Of a stretch of 64,000 bases of DNA, positions 1 to 8,514 are shown piece by piece (positions within the stretch are counted from its first letter, which is position 1; every line of letters starts with the position of its first letter). The position numbers and the translations under genes were made by a program. This DNA comes from Patiriisocius marinus (GTDB taxonomy: Bacteria > Bacteroidota > Bacteroidia > Flavobacteriales > Flavobacteriaceae): assembly GCF_008974325.1 (NCBI RefSeq), contig NZ_BKCG01000003.1, forward strand, positions 279,999 through 343,998, written 5' to 3'. The notes below the pieces were generated by a model. The model saw nothing but the letters and a program-made list of their open reading frames with translations. It had not been told where the DNA came from and searched no databases.

Positions 1-516
1 AATAATGGTTTTCATGCAACACCAATGAGTAAAATTGCTAAAATGGCAAAAGTATCGCCTGCAACTATCTATTTATATTTTGAAAACAAACAAGATTTAG
101 TAAATAAAACGTATATAGATGTTAAAGCTGAATACACTAAATATGCTTTCGAAACCTATAAAGGAGACATGACAGTTGAAGAAGGTTTTAAACTAATATG
201 GAATCGTATTGCTGATTTCAAATTAAAGGAGTGTGAAAATGCTATGTTTTTAGCACAGTGTGATAACACCCCAATGATTGACGAACAAAGTAGACAAGAG
301 GGTATAAAACATCTGCAACCCCTACTCGATTTATGGACTCGTGGTAAAAAAGAAGGTATTATTAAACCTATTTCAGATTACCTATTATATGCTTATGCAA
401 TTAACCCGCTGTCTTTTTTAATGATTATACAAAAAAGAGGAGCATTTCAGCTAGATAAAACTCACTTAGATGAAGCATATCAATCTGCATGGAATAGTAT
501 TAAAGTGATAAAATAA
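1..516 (+). CDS. TetR/AcrR family transcriptional regulator, 5'-truncated by window edge
   Basis: The frame is open from base 1 (NNGFHATPMSKIAKMAKVS...), so the visible Met at base 25 is internal and the true start lies outside the window. The region TPMSKIAKMAKVSPATIYLY followed by FENKQDL is the helix-turn-helix of TetR repressors (T..IA..A.VS..T.Y.YF..K). The remaining roughly 130 residues form the all-helical ligand and dimer domain, which is not specific enough to name a ligand. It ends 34 bp before the nitroreductase and points the same way, so it probably heads and represses the oxidoreductase operon that follows. Electrophilic or quinone-like effectors are an inference from those neighbours. 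Family call sure; ligand unknown. Confidence 0.9.
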   Translation, partial: NNGFHATPMSKIAKMAKVSPATIYLYFENKQDLVNKTYIDVKAEYTKYAFETYKGDMTVEEGFKLIWNRIADFKLKECENAMFLAQCDNTPMIDEQSRQEGIKHLQPLLDLWTRGKKEGIIKPISDYLLYAYAINPLSFLMIIQKRGAFQLDKTHLDEAYQSAWNSIKVIK

Positions 517-550
517 AACAGACATTAAATAACAAATCAGAATTAAACAT

Positions 551-1183
551 ATGGAATTACTAGATAAATTAAATTGGAGATACGCTGCTAAAGCTATGAA
601 CGGAGAGAAAGTTTCCGAAGATAAAATAGAGCGTATTCTAGAAGCCGCTAGACTAGCTCCTACTTCAAGTGGATTACAACCTTTTGAAATTTTCGTGATT
701 AAAAATCAAGAGGTTAAAGAAAAAATTAAGCCGGTTGCTTGGAACCAATCTGTAGTAACTGACTGTTCTCACTTATTTGTTTTTGCGGCTTGGGACACTT
801 ACACAGCAGAAAGAATTAACTACATGTTTGATTTAACTAACAAAATTCGTGGATTTGAAAACGAAGGTTGGGAAAATTACCGCCAGATGTTATTAAGCAC
901 TTACCCTCAAAAAAATGCTGAAGAAAATTTTAATCATGCAGCTAAACAAGCATATATAGCATTTACTGAAGCGCTAACTGCTGCTGCTTTTGAAGGTGTT
1001 GATGCAACACCAATGGAAGGTTTTGACGCAGATGCAGTTGACCAAATATTAGGGTTACGCGAAAAAGGATTACGTAGCGCAGTATTATTACCTGTTGGAT
1101 ACAGAAAAGAAAATGAAGATTGGTTAGTAGATCTTGTAAAGGTTAGAAAGCCTATGGAAGATATGGTTACCGTAATTGAATAA
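551..1183 (+). CDS. NAD(P)H-dependent nitroreductase family oxidoreductase
   Basis: A 210-residue FMN-dependent nitroreductase fold protein, close to the NfsB length. The N-terminal stretch WRYAAKAMN plus APTSSGLQPF (about residues 36-45) matches the FMN-phosphate-binding segment of the family, and the C-terminal GLRSAVLLPVGYR (about residues 168-180) matches the conserved R-P-A/V-GYR region. Such enzymes reduce nitroaromatics, quinones and enals in the cytoplasm. It is the first gene after the TetR regulator and is 11 bp from the next reductase, consistent with one transcript. The start ATG at 551 is the only reasonable one. The substrate is not deducible. Confidence 0.9.
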   Translation: MELLDKLNWRYAAKAMNGEKVSEDKIERILEAARLAPTSSGLQPFEIFVIKNQEVKEKIKPVAWNQSVVTDCSHLFVFAAWDTYTAERINYMFDLTNKIRGFENEGWENYRQMLLSTYPQKNAEENFNHAAKQAYIAFTEALTAAAFEGVDATPMEGFDADAVDQILGLREKGLRSAVLLPVGYRKENEDWLVDLVKVRKPMEDMVTVIE

Positions 1184-1194
1184 ATTTTTTAAAT

Positions 1195-2193
1195 ATGACA
1201 AATACAATTTTATTAAAAAGTAGACCCGAAGGAAAACCTACAGTTTCAAACTTTGAATTTGTTAAAGATAATTCTGAATTAGAGATTAATGACGGCGAAA
1301 TTTTACTTGAAACAGCTTATGTTTCTGTAGACCCTTATTTAAGAGGTAGAATGAGTGATGCTAAATCTTATATTCCGCCTTTTGAACTAAACAAACCAGT
1401 ACAGTCTGGAGTTGTTGCTAAAGTAACGGCTTCAAAAAACGATAATTTCAAAAATGGGGATTATGTTTCTGGAATGTTAGCTTGGAAAACTCACCAAGTT
1501 TCAAATGGTGAAGGTTTATTAAAAGTTGACGGCTCTCAAGCTCCACTAAGTACTTATTTGGGTGTTTTAGGAATGACAGGACTAACAGCTTATTTAGGTT
1601 TAAACCAAATAGGTAAACCCGTTGCAGGAGAAACAATAGTAGTATCAGGTGCTGCGGGTGCTGTTGGTAGCGTTGTTGGACAAATAGCTAAAATTATAGG
1701 GCTAAACGTTATTGGTATTGCCGGAACAGATGAAAAAATTAAAATGTTAAAAACCAAATTTGGCTTTGATGCAGGTATCAATTATAACACTAGCAAAGAC
1801 ATCAAAGCTGATATCGCAAAAGCTGCACCTAACGGCGTAGATATTTATTTTGATAATGTAGGTGGGCCTATTTCAGACGCTGTTTTATTCAACATTAATA
1901 GATTAGCGAGAATTATTATCTGTGGAGCTATTTCAGTGTATAATAGTACCGAAACGCCAATGAGCGTTAGTGTTCAGCCATTTTTAGTTAAAAATAGTGC
2001 CTTAATGCAAGGTTTTATAGTTTCTAATTATGCTGAAAAATTCCCAGAAGCGATACAACAATTATCTGCTTGGTTATCTGAAGGAAAACTAACATATACT
2101 GAAACTATCGTTGAAGGTTTTGAAAATATCCCAAATGCCTTTATCGATTTATTTGAAGGTAAGAATAAAGGAAAAATGATTGTTAAAATATAA
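1195..2193 (+). CDS. NADP-dependent oxidoreductase, MDR superfamily (LTB4DH/CurA-like)
   Basis: At 332 residues this is a zinc-free medium-chain reductase of the leukotriene B4 dehydrogenase / CurA type. VDPYLRGRM (about 45-53) is the family signature near the N terminus. GMTGLTAYLGL (about 126-136) and the nucleotide-binding GAAGAVGS (152-159) follow in the expected order, and DNVGG lies at about 219-223. No structural-zinc cysteine cluster is present, as expected. Family members reduce the double bond of alpha,beta-unsaturated aldehydes or ketones using NADPH. It sits between the nitroreductase (11 bp) and the alcohol dehydrogenase (21 bp), which fits a reactive-carbonyl detoxification operon. 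The exact substrate is unknown. Confidence 0.92.
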   Translation: MTNTILLKSRPEGKPTVSNFEFVKDNSELEINDGEILLETAYVSVDPYLRGRMSDAKSYIPPFELNKPVQSGVVAKVTASKNDNFKNGDYVSGMLAWKTHQVSNGEGLLKVDGSQAPLSTYLGVLGMTGLTAYLGLNQIGKPVAGETIVVSGAAGAVGSVVGQIAKIIGLNVIGIAGTDEKIKMLKTKFGFDAGINYNTSKDIKADIAKAAPNGVDIYFDNVGGPISDAVLFNINRLARIIICGAISVYNSTETPMSVSVQPFLVKNSALMQGFIVSNYAEKFPEAIQQLSAWLSEGKLTYTETIVEGFENIPNAFIDLFEGKNKGKMIVKI

Positions 2194-2214
2194 TTTTAAT
2201 AAAACACAAACAAG

Positions 2215-3375
2215 ATGAACAATTTTGATTTTAAAAACCCTACCAAAATAATTTTTGGAAAGGATACAATAGAAAAAGTAAAAGAAGAAATACCTCAAGA
2301 CGCAAAAGTATTAATGCTTTACGGTGGAGGAAGCATCAAGAAAAACGGAATTTACGATCAAGTAAAAACGGCACTTTCAAACTTAGATGTTATTGAATTT
2401 GGAGGCATTCCTGCAAACCCTGAATATGCTACTTTAATGGAAGCATTAAAAGTAATTAAAGATGAGAAAATCACTTATTTACTAGCTGTTGGTGGAGGTT
2501 CTGTTATTGACGGAACTAAATTTTTATCTGCAGCTGCAGTATATGAAGGTGATACTCCTTGGGATATTCTAACAAAGAATATTAGAACTGAAAAAGGAAT
2601 GCCTTTTGGAACAGTACTTACATTACCTGCCACAGGTTCAGAGATGAATTCTGGTGCAGTAATTACTAGAGCAGAAACACAAGAGAAATTAGCCATGGGA
2701 GGACCTGGATTATTTCCTGAATTTTCAATTCTAGACCCTCAAGTAATCACATCAATTCCTGAAAGACAATTAGCTAATGGATTAACAGATGCTTTTACTC
2801 ACGTTCTTGAACAATATATGACGTACCCAATTGGTGCTCTATTACAAGATCGTTTTGCAGAAAGCATATTGCAAACTCTCATTGAAATTGCACCTAAAGT
2901 TTTAAAAGATCCAACAGATTATAAAGCAGCAGCTAATTTTATGTGGAGTTGTACAATGGCTTTAAATGGGTTAATCCAGAATGGGGTACCTACAGATTGG
3001 GCAGTTCACGCCATTGGTCACGAGCTAACAGCGATGTTTGGTATAGATCACGCACGTACCTTGGCAGTAATAGCACCAAGTCATTACAAGTTTAATTTTG
3101 AAACTAAAAAAGAAAAATTAGCACAATACGCTGAACGTGTTTGGGGTATTTCTGAGGGTAGTACAGATGATAAAGCATATGCTGCGATAGAAAAAACTGA
3201 AGCATTTTTCCACGAATTAGGTATTGACACTAAATTATCTGATTACACAAAAGCATACGAAGGCACTGCAGAGAAAATCTCAAAAAGATTTACAGATCGT
3301 GGATGGACAGGATTGGGAGAACACCAAGACCTATCACCAGAAAGAGTAGAGAAAATAGTAAAAATGGCTTATTAA
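2215..3375 (+). CDS. Iron-containing alcohol dehydrogenase (YqhD-like)
   Basis: A 386-residue group III alcohol dehydrogenase resembling YqhD, an NADPH-dependent aldehyde reductase. NFDFKNPTKIIFG opens the protein as in the BDH/YqhD branch. GGGSVIDG (93-100) binds the cofactor, TLPATGSEMN follows, and the metal-ligand region contains TDAFTHVLEQY and HAIGHELTAMFGIDHARTLA, which together supply the Asp and three His ligands. Length is normal. It would reduce toxic short-chain aldehydes to alcohols in the cytosol. It is 21 bp after the MDR reductase and 8 bp before the DJ-1/PfpI gene, supporting a joint transcript under the TetR regulator. Confidence 0.93.
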   Translation: MNNFDFKNPTKIIFGKDTIEKVKEEIPQDAKVLMLYGGGSIKKNGIYDQVKTALSNLDVIEFGGIPANPEYATLMEALKVIKDEKITYLLAVGGGSVIDGTKFLSAAAVYEGDTPWDILTKNIRTEKGMPFGTVLTLPATGSEMNSGAVITRAETQEKLAMGGPGLFPEFSILDPQVITSIPERQLANGLTDAFTHVLEQYMTYPIGALLQDRFAESILQTLIEIAPKVLKDPTDYKAAANFMWSCTMALNGLIQNGVPTDWAVHAIGHELTAMFGIDHARTLAVIAPSHYKFNFETKKEKLAQYAERVWGISEGSTDDKAYAAIEKTEAFFHELGIDTKLSDYTKAYEGTAEKISKRFTDRGWTGLGEHQDLSPERVEKIVKMAY

Positions 3376-3383
3376 GTTCTTAA

Positions 3384-4190
3384 ATGAAATTAGCAAAATT
3401 AGTAATGTTAGCGCTTACCATTGTCACAGCTACAAGTTGTAAAGACACTAAAAGCGAAACAACTTCTGAAAAAGTTTCAGAAGAATTAAAAGAATCAAAA
3501 AAAAATAAAACTATGAATGTATTATTTGTATTAACATCTCACGATAAATTGGGAGATACAGGGAAGAAAACAGGATTTTGGGTAGAAGAATTTGCAAACC
3601 CATATTACACATTATTAGACAAAGGAGTTTCTATAACAATTGCAACACCTAATGGTGGAGCTGCACCTATTGACCCTAGTAGTGACTCACCAGATGCAGC
3701 AACTGAAGCAACCGAACGTTTTAATAAAGATGAAGATGCAAAGTCAAAAATTGCAAACACTAACAAATTGTTCGATATGAATGCTGACGATTTTGACGCA
3801 GTATTCTATCCTGGAGGGCACGGTCCATTATGGGATTTAGCAAATGATGAAACTTCAATTTCATTAATTGAAAAATTTAATAGTCAGGATAAGCCAGTTG
3901 CATTTGTATGCCACGCTCCTGCTGCTTTAAAAGGTGTTAAAAATACTAACGGTACACCACTTGTAAAAGGAAAAAAAGTTACAGGTTTTACTAATACAGA
4001 AGAAGCTGCAGTTGGATTAACTGAAGTTGTTCCATTTTTAGTGGAAGATATGTTGAGTGAAAATGGCGGTATCTATTCTAAAAAAGAAGACTGGGCTGCA
4101 TATGCAATTCAAGACGGTAATTTAATTACAGGTCAAAACCCAGCGTCGTCTGAGTTAGTTGCAGAAAAATTATTAGAAAGTTTAAAATAA
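3384..4190 (+). CDS. DJ-1/PfpI (Hsp31-like) class I glutamine-amidotransferase-fold protein, probable lipoprotein
   Basis: The 268-residue protein has an N-terminal signal with a lipobox-like ATSC (Cys19) and a charged linker. A DJ-1/PfpI domain starts at about residue 44 (MNVLFVLTSH). The nucleophile elbow is AFVCHAPAAL (Cys176, His177), with the acidic partner expected in WVEEF (Glu68/69). Hsp31/YDR533c relatives are glyoxalase III or protein-repair enzymes acting on glyoxal adducts, which fits the aldehyde theme of the operon. Export is unusual for this fold. An internal Met at residue 44 could also give a cytosolic form, so localisation is uncertain. It is the last gene before a strong terminator. 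Confidence 0.85.
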   Translation: MKLAKLVMLALTIVTATSCKDTKSETTSEKVSEELKESKKNKTMNVLFVLTSHDKLGDTGKKTGFWVEEFANPYYTLLDKGVSITIATPNGGAAPIDPSSDSPDAATEATERFNKDEDAKSKIANTNKLFDMNADDFDAVFYPGGHGPLWDLANDETSISLIEKFNSQDKPVAFVCHAPAALKGVKNTNGTPLVKGKKVTGFTNTEEAAVGLTEVVPFLVEDMLSENGGIYSKKEDWAAYAIQDGNLITGQNPASSELVAEKLLESLK

Positions 4191-4225
4191 TTAGTTAGTG
4201 TTTAATTGATGTTAAGTTAGAAGTG

Positions 4226-4258
4226 AAAAAAGGTTGTCCTTTATAGGCAACCTTTTTT
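4226..4258 (+). terminator. Rho-independent terminator of the detoxification operon
   Basis: An A-rich run leads into GGTTG ... CAACC with an inner CCT/AGG stem, followed by a run of six T. It is placed 36 bp after the DJ-1/PfpI stop codon and closes the operon. Confidence 0.85.
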
Positions 4259-4327
4259 ATTTGTATTGCATTCTGAAATATTATAGATTTAAAATGTACT
4301 TCCAAAACCCAAAATTTAAGGAGATTT

Positions 4328-4362
4328 CGAAATAATTTCGGAGTTTACGAAAAGTATTTCGT
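4328..4362. promoter_or_regulatory. Pair of palindromic operators upstream of the LacI-family gene
   Basis: Two perfect inverted repeats lie about one to two helical turns apart. CGAAATAATTTCG is at 4328-4340 and ACGAAAAGTATTTCGT at 4347-4362. Both share the arm CGAAA/TTTCG. They lie 44-78 bp before the ATG of the LacI regulator, and a -7-like TACTTTCG is at 4372-4379, just downstream. Palindromes of this size are typical LacI/GalR targets, so autoregulation is inferred. Confidence 0.6.
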
Positions 4363-4405
4363 TAATTTTAGTACTTTCGAATTATAGCTATTAAATAGTA
4401 CATAA

Positions 4406-5425
4406 ATGAAACCAACTACGCTAAAAGAAATTGCTAAAAAATTAGGCTTGTCAATCCCTACAGTTTCAAAAGCATTAAAAGATTATCCCGATGTTAGCGC
4501 TAAAACTAAAAAACTAGTTCTCAATGCAGCTGAAGAATTAAAATACAGACCAAATTCATTTGCTGTAAATCTTAGAACTAAAGAGTCTAAAACTATTGGC
4601 CTAATAGTTCCGGAAATTGTACACTACTTTTTTTCAAATGCAATTAAAGGAATTGTGAATCAAGCAGAAAAGAAAGGATACTTGGTAATAATTTTACAAT
4701 CAAACGAATCCTTTGAACTTGAAAAAAAGCAAATAGAATTACTACTTAATAAAAATGTTGACGGAGTACTTATATCATTAGCAAACAGCACAGCAGATTA
4801 CTCACACTTATCTAAAATTTTAGAGTATGATATTCCTCTTGTAATGTTTGATAAAATTGCCAAACTAGTTAATTGTTCTAAAGTAATAATAGATGACAGG
4901 AAAGCTGCCTATAAAGCAACACAACATTTGATTGATATTGGCTGTAAAAAAATTGCACACTTTAGGGGGCCACTTTTGCCACAAAACTCAATTGATAGAT
5001 TTTTAGGATATAAAAAAGCGCTTGAAGATAATAACATAATATATGATTCATCATTAGTATTTACCTGCGATGAGATGACATTTGACCAAGGGAAAAATTT
5101 TGCTAAAAAGATATGTAAAGAGCAAATTGATTTAGATGCCATTTTTATTAGTTCTGATCTAGTTGCGATAGGCGCAGTAACCGAATTTAAAATACAGGGC
5201 GTTTTAATTCCAGAACAAATTAGTATTGTTGGTTTTAGCAATTGGTTTATGTCTTCTGCAATTACTCCTTCGTTAAGCACTATAGATCAACCAGGATATG
5301 AGATGGGTAAAATAGCTTTTAAACGTCTTTATAAAGAGTTGAATCTGAAAAAAGAAAATAAAGAAATTACACCTAAAATTATCGAGTTAGAAACCGAATT
5401 AGTAGTTCGTGATTCTACAAAATAG
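4406..5425 (+). CDS. LacI/GalR family DNA-binding transcriptional regulator
   Basis: A 339-residue protein with the LacI helix-turn-helix at its N terminus (TLKEIAKKLGLSIPTVSKAL, residues 4-23) and hinge region YRPNSFAVNLR. The periplasmic-binding-protein-like effector domain starts at about residue 62 (SKTIGLIVPEI). Domain landmarks NVDGVLISLA, FISSDLVAIGA and ISIVGFSNW are all present. LacI relatives in Bacteroidota usually control sugar-uptake loci, but no sugar genes adjoin this one, so the gene is an orphan. The palindromes at 4328-4362 suggest it controls itself. Its effector cannot be named. Confidence 0.93.
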   Translation: MKPTTLKEIAKKLGLSIPTVSKALKDYPDVSAKTKKLVLNAAEELKYRPNSFAVNLRTKESKTIGLIVPEIVHYFFSNAIKGIVNQAEKKGYLVIILQSNESFELEKKQIELLLNKNVDGVLISLANSTADYSHLSKILEYDIPLVMFDKIAKLVNCSKVIIDDRKAAYKATQHLIDIGCKKIAHFRGPLLPQNSIDRFLGYKKALEDNNIIYDSSLVFTCDEMTFDQGKNFAKKICKEQIDLDAIFISSDLVAIGAVTEFKIQGVLIPEQISIVGFSNWFMSSAITPSLSTIDQPGYEMGKIAFKRLYKELNLKKENKEITPKIIELETELVVRDSTK

Positions 5426-5474
5426 TATAAGGAACAAACCAATAGTTATATTAAATTATTGACACAAATAAAAA

Positions 5475-5507
5475 GCCTTAATCAATTATTAAACAAATGA
5501 TTAAGGC
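5475..5507. terminator. Bidirectional terminator between the LacI-family gene and msrA
   Basis: The inverted repeat GCCTTAATCA (5475-5484) and TGATTAAGGC (5498-5507) has a 13-base loop. It lies between two convergent genes with A/T-rich flanks, so it can serve both. Confidence 0.8.
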
Positions 5508-5565
5508 CTATAATATTTTTTAAAAATTGATTTGCAATTCTTAAATTTTAATACTTTAATACATC

Positions 5566-6066
5566 TTAATTTTTAATGTAAGAATCTTCAAACCTTAGAA
5601 AATGACATGTATATCCATTAGGGTTTTTAACTAAGTAATCTTGATGATTTTCTTCAGCTTGCCAGAAAGTTGAATATGGTTCTAATGTTGTCACAACCTT
5701 ATCATCCCATTTACCAGATTGATTTACCAATTCAATCATTTCTTCAGCTATTTTCTTTTCTTCATTATTTTGATAAAAAATAGCTGATCTATAACTTGAA
5801 CCTTTGTCGTTTCCTTGTTGATCAACTGTTGTAGGGTTATGAATTCTAAAAAAATAATCTAGTATTTCTCTAAAATTAGTTTCCGAAGGATCATACGTTA
5901 ATTCAATACCTTCTGCGTGTCCTGGATGATATTTATACGTAGGGTTGTCATTTTCTCCACCTTGGTATCCTACCTCGGTATCCTTAATACCAGATTGAGT
6001 TCTAAAAAGATCTTCCATCCCCCAAAAACAACCTCCCGCTATATATGCTTTTTTATAATTGCTCAT
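5566..6066 (-). CDS. msrA: Peptide-methionine (S)-S-oxide reductase MsrA
   Basis: At 166 residues this has the normal MsrA domain length. GGCFWGMED (Cys13 nucleophile) is the defining active site, followed by GYQGG and HAEGIELTYDP. A late cysteine in GYTCHFLRF can act as resolving Cys. The enzyme reduces methionine-S-sulfoxide in proteins using thioredoxin. No signal peptide is visible, so it is probably cytosolic. It is monocistronic: the neighbour downstream is convergent, and the M13 peptidase upstream is separated by about 200 bp. A -7-like TATTTTTA sits at 6077-6084 on the minus strand. Confidence 0.97.
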   Translation of the reverse strand: MSNYKKAYIAGGCFWGMEDLFRTQSGIKDTEVGYQGGENDNPTYKYHPGHAEGIELTYDPSETNFREILDYFFRIHNPTTVDQQGNDKGSSYRSAIFYQNNEEKKIAEEMIELVNQSGKWDDKVVTTLEPYSTFWQAEENHQDYLVKNPNGYTCHFLRFEDSYIKN

Positions 6067-6272
6067 AAAATTTTCTTAAAAATAAATTAGATTTCTATTG
6101 ACCTTAGTCAACAATGTCTAAACAAAATTACATTAATTAGGTATTTGTTATTCATAAATAATACTTAATACGATACTATTTTACGAATGAAGTTATAGCT
6201 ATATTTTATACTTATAATTGCAAGTAATTACTATTGAATAACAAGAACAGAAAGCTATGAAAAATCAGTTAA

Positions 6273-8303
6273 TTACCAAATTTTAATTCGCTCTTCATCT
6301 GTTTTATAGTTAACATCACCTTCTTTAACTTTAAATGCATTATAAAATGGAGTAAAATTCATTAAAGGACCATTTACACGCCACATTGGTGGAGAATGAG
6401 GATCTGTAGCAACATAATTACGTAGAAATTCGTCACGCATTTTTACTCTCCAAATACGCGCTATTGATAAAAAGAAACGTTGATCTGGTGTATAGCCCCC
6501 TAATTTTTCTTCACTCATACCTTGTTGTGTCTTCTTGAAGGCGTCATAAGCAATAGCTATTCCTCCATTATCAGCGGTGTTCTCTCCTACAGTTAACGCT
6601 CCTTTTAAATGAACACTATCAAGAACTGTAAATGCACCGTACTGGTCAATAATTTGTTGGGTCTTGGCCTTAAATTTTGTATAATCTTGCTCAGTCCACC
6701 AATTTGTAACATTTCCGTCTTTGTCATATTGAGCACCTTGATCATCAAACGCGTGAGTAAATTCGTGACCAATTACCATACCTATTCCACCATAATTAAC
6801 AGCATCATCCGCATACAAATCAAAATATGGCGCTTGAAGTATTCCTGCTGGAAATACAATTTCATTTAAAGAAGGGTTATAATAGGCTGTTACTGTAGAA
6901 GGTGTCGTGTGCCATTCTTCTCTATTTGGCGCTTTGTTTAGTTGGTTTAATTCATATTGAAATTCATCTTTTCTAAGCGCCACAACATTTTCAAAAAATT
7001 CGTTTCGATAAATGGTAACATCATACGTTTTCCAAACATCTGGATATCCTATTTTTTTACTAATTGCATATAATTTTTGTTTAGCTTTTACTTTAGTGCT
7101 GTCACTCATCCATTCAAGATTTTCAATTCTACCTTCTAGTGTTTTTTGAAAATTATTAACTAAATCTAATGCTCTTTCTTTTGCAGCTTCATTAAAATAT
7201 TTTTTAACATATAACTGTCCTAAAGCAAAACCTATTTGCCTATCAACTCTACGAACCATTTGTTGCGCTCGTGGTTGTTGTTCACTTTGACCAGATAACA
7301 CTTTACTATAAGCAAAAGAGGCTTCCTGAAATGGTGTGCTTAACAAATCGTCGTGAGAGCCAATTGAATTTGCTTTTAAATATAATTTCCAATCGCTAAT
7401 AGGAATTTGTTTCAATAAAGCATTTAACGTTTCATAATATTTCGGTTGTTTTACATCAACCCACTGTGTTTCAACCCCTAATATTTCTAATACTTTAGAC
7501 CAACCGATGTTTGGATAGGTTTTATTTAATTCAGAAACTTCAATTTTATTATAATTATCTTTTATAACACGACGCTCAATTCTTGTTTTATGAGATTTTG
7601 CAAGTTGTTTCTCAATACTATAAACTTTATTAGCGTTAACTACTGCATTTTCATCACCAGCTAAAGAAAACAAGGTAGTTAAGTACGTTTTATAAGCATC
7701 TTGTATCTCGCGAACACTTGCGTCATCTTTAAAATAATAATCACGATCTGGTAACCCTAAACCAGCTTGAGATAGATGCAGAATATTTAAAGAACTATTT
7801 TCTTGATCTGGAGAGATATAAGGGCTAATCATTGAATAATCACCCGTTTTAATTTGCTCAGCAACAAAGGCCATTATTTCAGTTATATCAGTAACCTTAT
7901 CGATACGGTCTAAAATAGGTTTAATAGGTGTTATACCTCGCTTATCAATACTTAAAGTATCCATACCAGAAGCAAAAAAATCTCCTACTTGTTGTTCTAT
8001 ACTCCCTTGTGGATGTTTATTTTTAGAGACCTCTTCAAGAATGTTTTGAAGTAATTTTTGCTGTGGTATATTTAAAAATCTATAAGCCCCTACACCTACT
8101 TGATCATCAGCAATAACAGCATTGTCATACCAATTTTTATTTACGTGATTATAAAAATTATCTCCGGGTTTAATTGAAGGGTCAATCCCGTCAAAAACGA
8201 CAGGGTTTTGTTCTTGTAATGGTTCAATTTTAGTGGTGTTATTATCATTTTTACAAGCTGTAAATAATAAGGCAACTAAGGTGATGTAAAGTACGTTTTT
8301 CAT
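6273..8303 (-). CDS. M13 family zinc endopeptidase (PepO/neprilysin-like), lipoprotein
   Basis: A 676-residue protein, a usual bacterial M13 length. The N terminus is a lipoprotein signal ending at a lipobox-like LFTACK (Cys17), so the enzyme should be membrane-anchored outside the cytoplasm. The zinc site is IGHEFTHAFDDQG near residue 512 (HExxH), with the second ligand in GENTADNGG near residue 571. NAYYNP (here TAYYNPSLNEIVFPAG) and the C-terminal region VNGPLMN...F.AF (substrate Arg-binding region) are also present. It cleaves small peptides. A clean TATATTTG promoter element lies 20 bp upstream of the ATG. Confidence 0.95.
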   Translation of the reverse strand: MKNVLYITLVALLFTACKNDNNTTKIEPLQEQNPVVFDGIDPSIKPGDNFYNHVNKNWYDNAVIADDQVGVGAYRFLNIPQQKLLQNILEEVSKNKHPQGSIEQQVGDFFASGMDTLSIDKRGITPIKPILDRIDKVTDITEIMAFVAEQIKTGDYSMISPYISPDQENSSLNILHLSQAGLGLPDRDYYFKDDASVREIQDAYKTYLTTLFSLAGDENAVVNANKVYSIEKQLAKSHKTRIERRVIKDNYNKIEVSELNKTYPNIGWSKVLEILGVETQWVDVKQPKYYETLNALLKQIPISDWKLYLKANSIGSHDDLLSTPFQEASFAYSKVLSGQSEQQPRAQQMVRRVDRQIGFALGQLYVKKYFNEAAKERALDLVNNFQKTLEGRIENLEWMSDSTKVKAKQKLYAISKKIGYPDVWKTYDVTIYRNEFFENVVALRKDEFQYELNQLNKAPNREEWHTTPSTVTAYYNPSLNEIVFPAGILQAPYFDLYADDAVNYGGIGMVIGHEFTHAFDDQGAQYDKDGNVTNWWTEQDYTKFKAKTQQIIDQYGAFTVLDSVHLKGALTVGENTADNGGIAIAYDAFKKTQQGMSEEKLGGYTPDQRFFLSIARIWRVKMRDEFLRNYVATDPHSPPMWRVNGPLMNFTPFYNAFKVKEGDVNYKTDEERIKIW

Positions 8304-8323
8304 AGCTATTATTGTTGATTACT

Positions 8324-8331
8324 CAAATATA
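8324..8331 (-). promoter_or_regulatory. -7 promoter element of the M13 peptidase gene
   Basis: On the minus strand this reads TATATTTG, an exact match to the Bacteroidota TAnnTTTG element. It predicts a transcript start about 17 nt before the ATG at 8303. Confidence 0.65.
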
Positions 8332-8484
8332 GCAAATAGTAGTTCTTATTCACCTGAAATAGCAGCAATGTATCTCATCATTAAGTTATTACACTATAAC
8401 GAAAACATCTAAAAACTAGTAGGAAAAATCTCTCGTAAGCGCTGTAAATTAATGATTTAATACAAATTATTGCGTTTATATGAT

Positions 8485-8492
8485 TATTTTTG
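8485..8492 (+). promoter_or_regulatory. -7 promoter element of the YadA-head-like gene
   Basis: TATTTTTG matches TAnnTTTG exactly and is placed 22 bp before the ATG at 8515, giving a leader of about 19 nt. No TTG is seen at the ideal -33 distance. Confidence 0.6.
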
Positions 8493-8514
8493 CACATAAT
8501 CATCCTATTAACCT

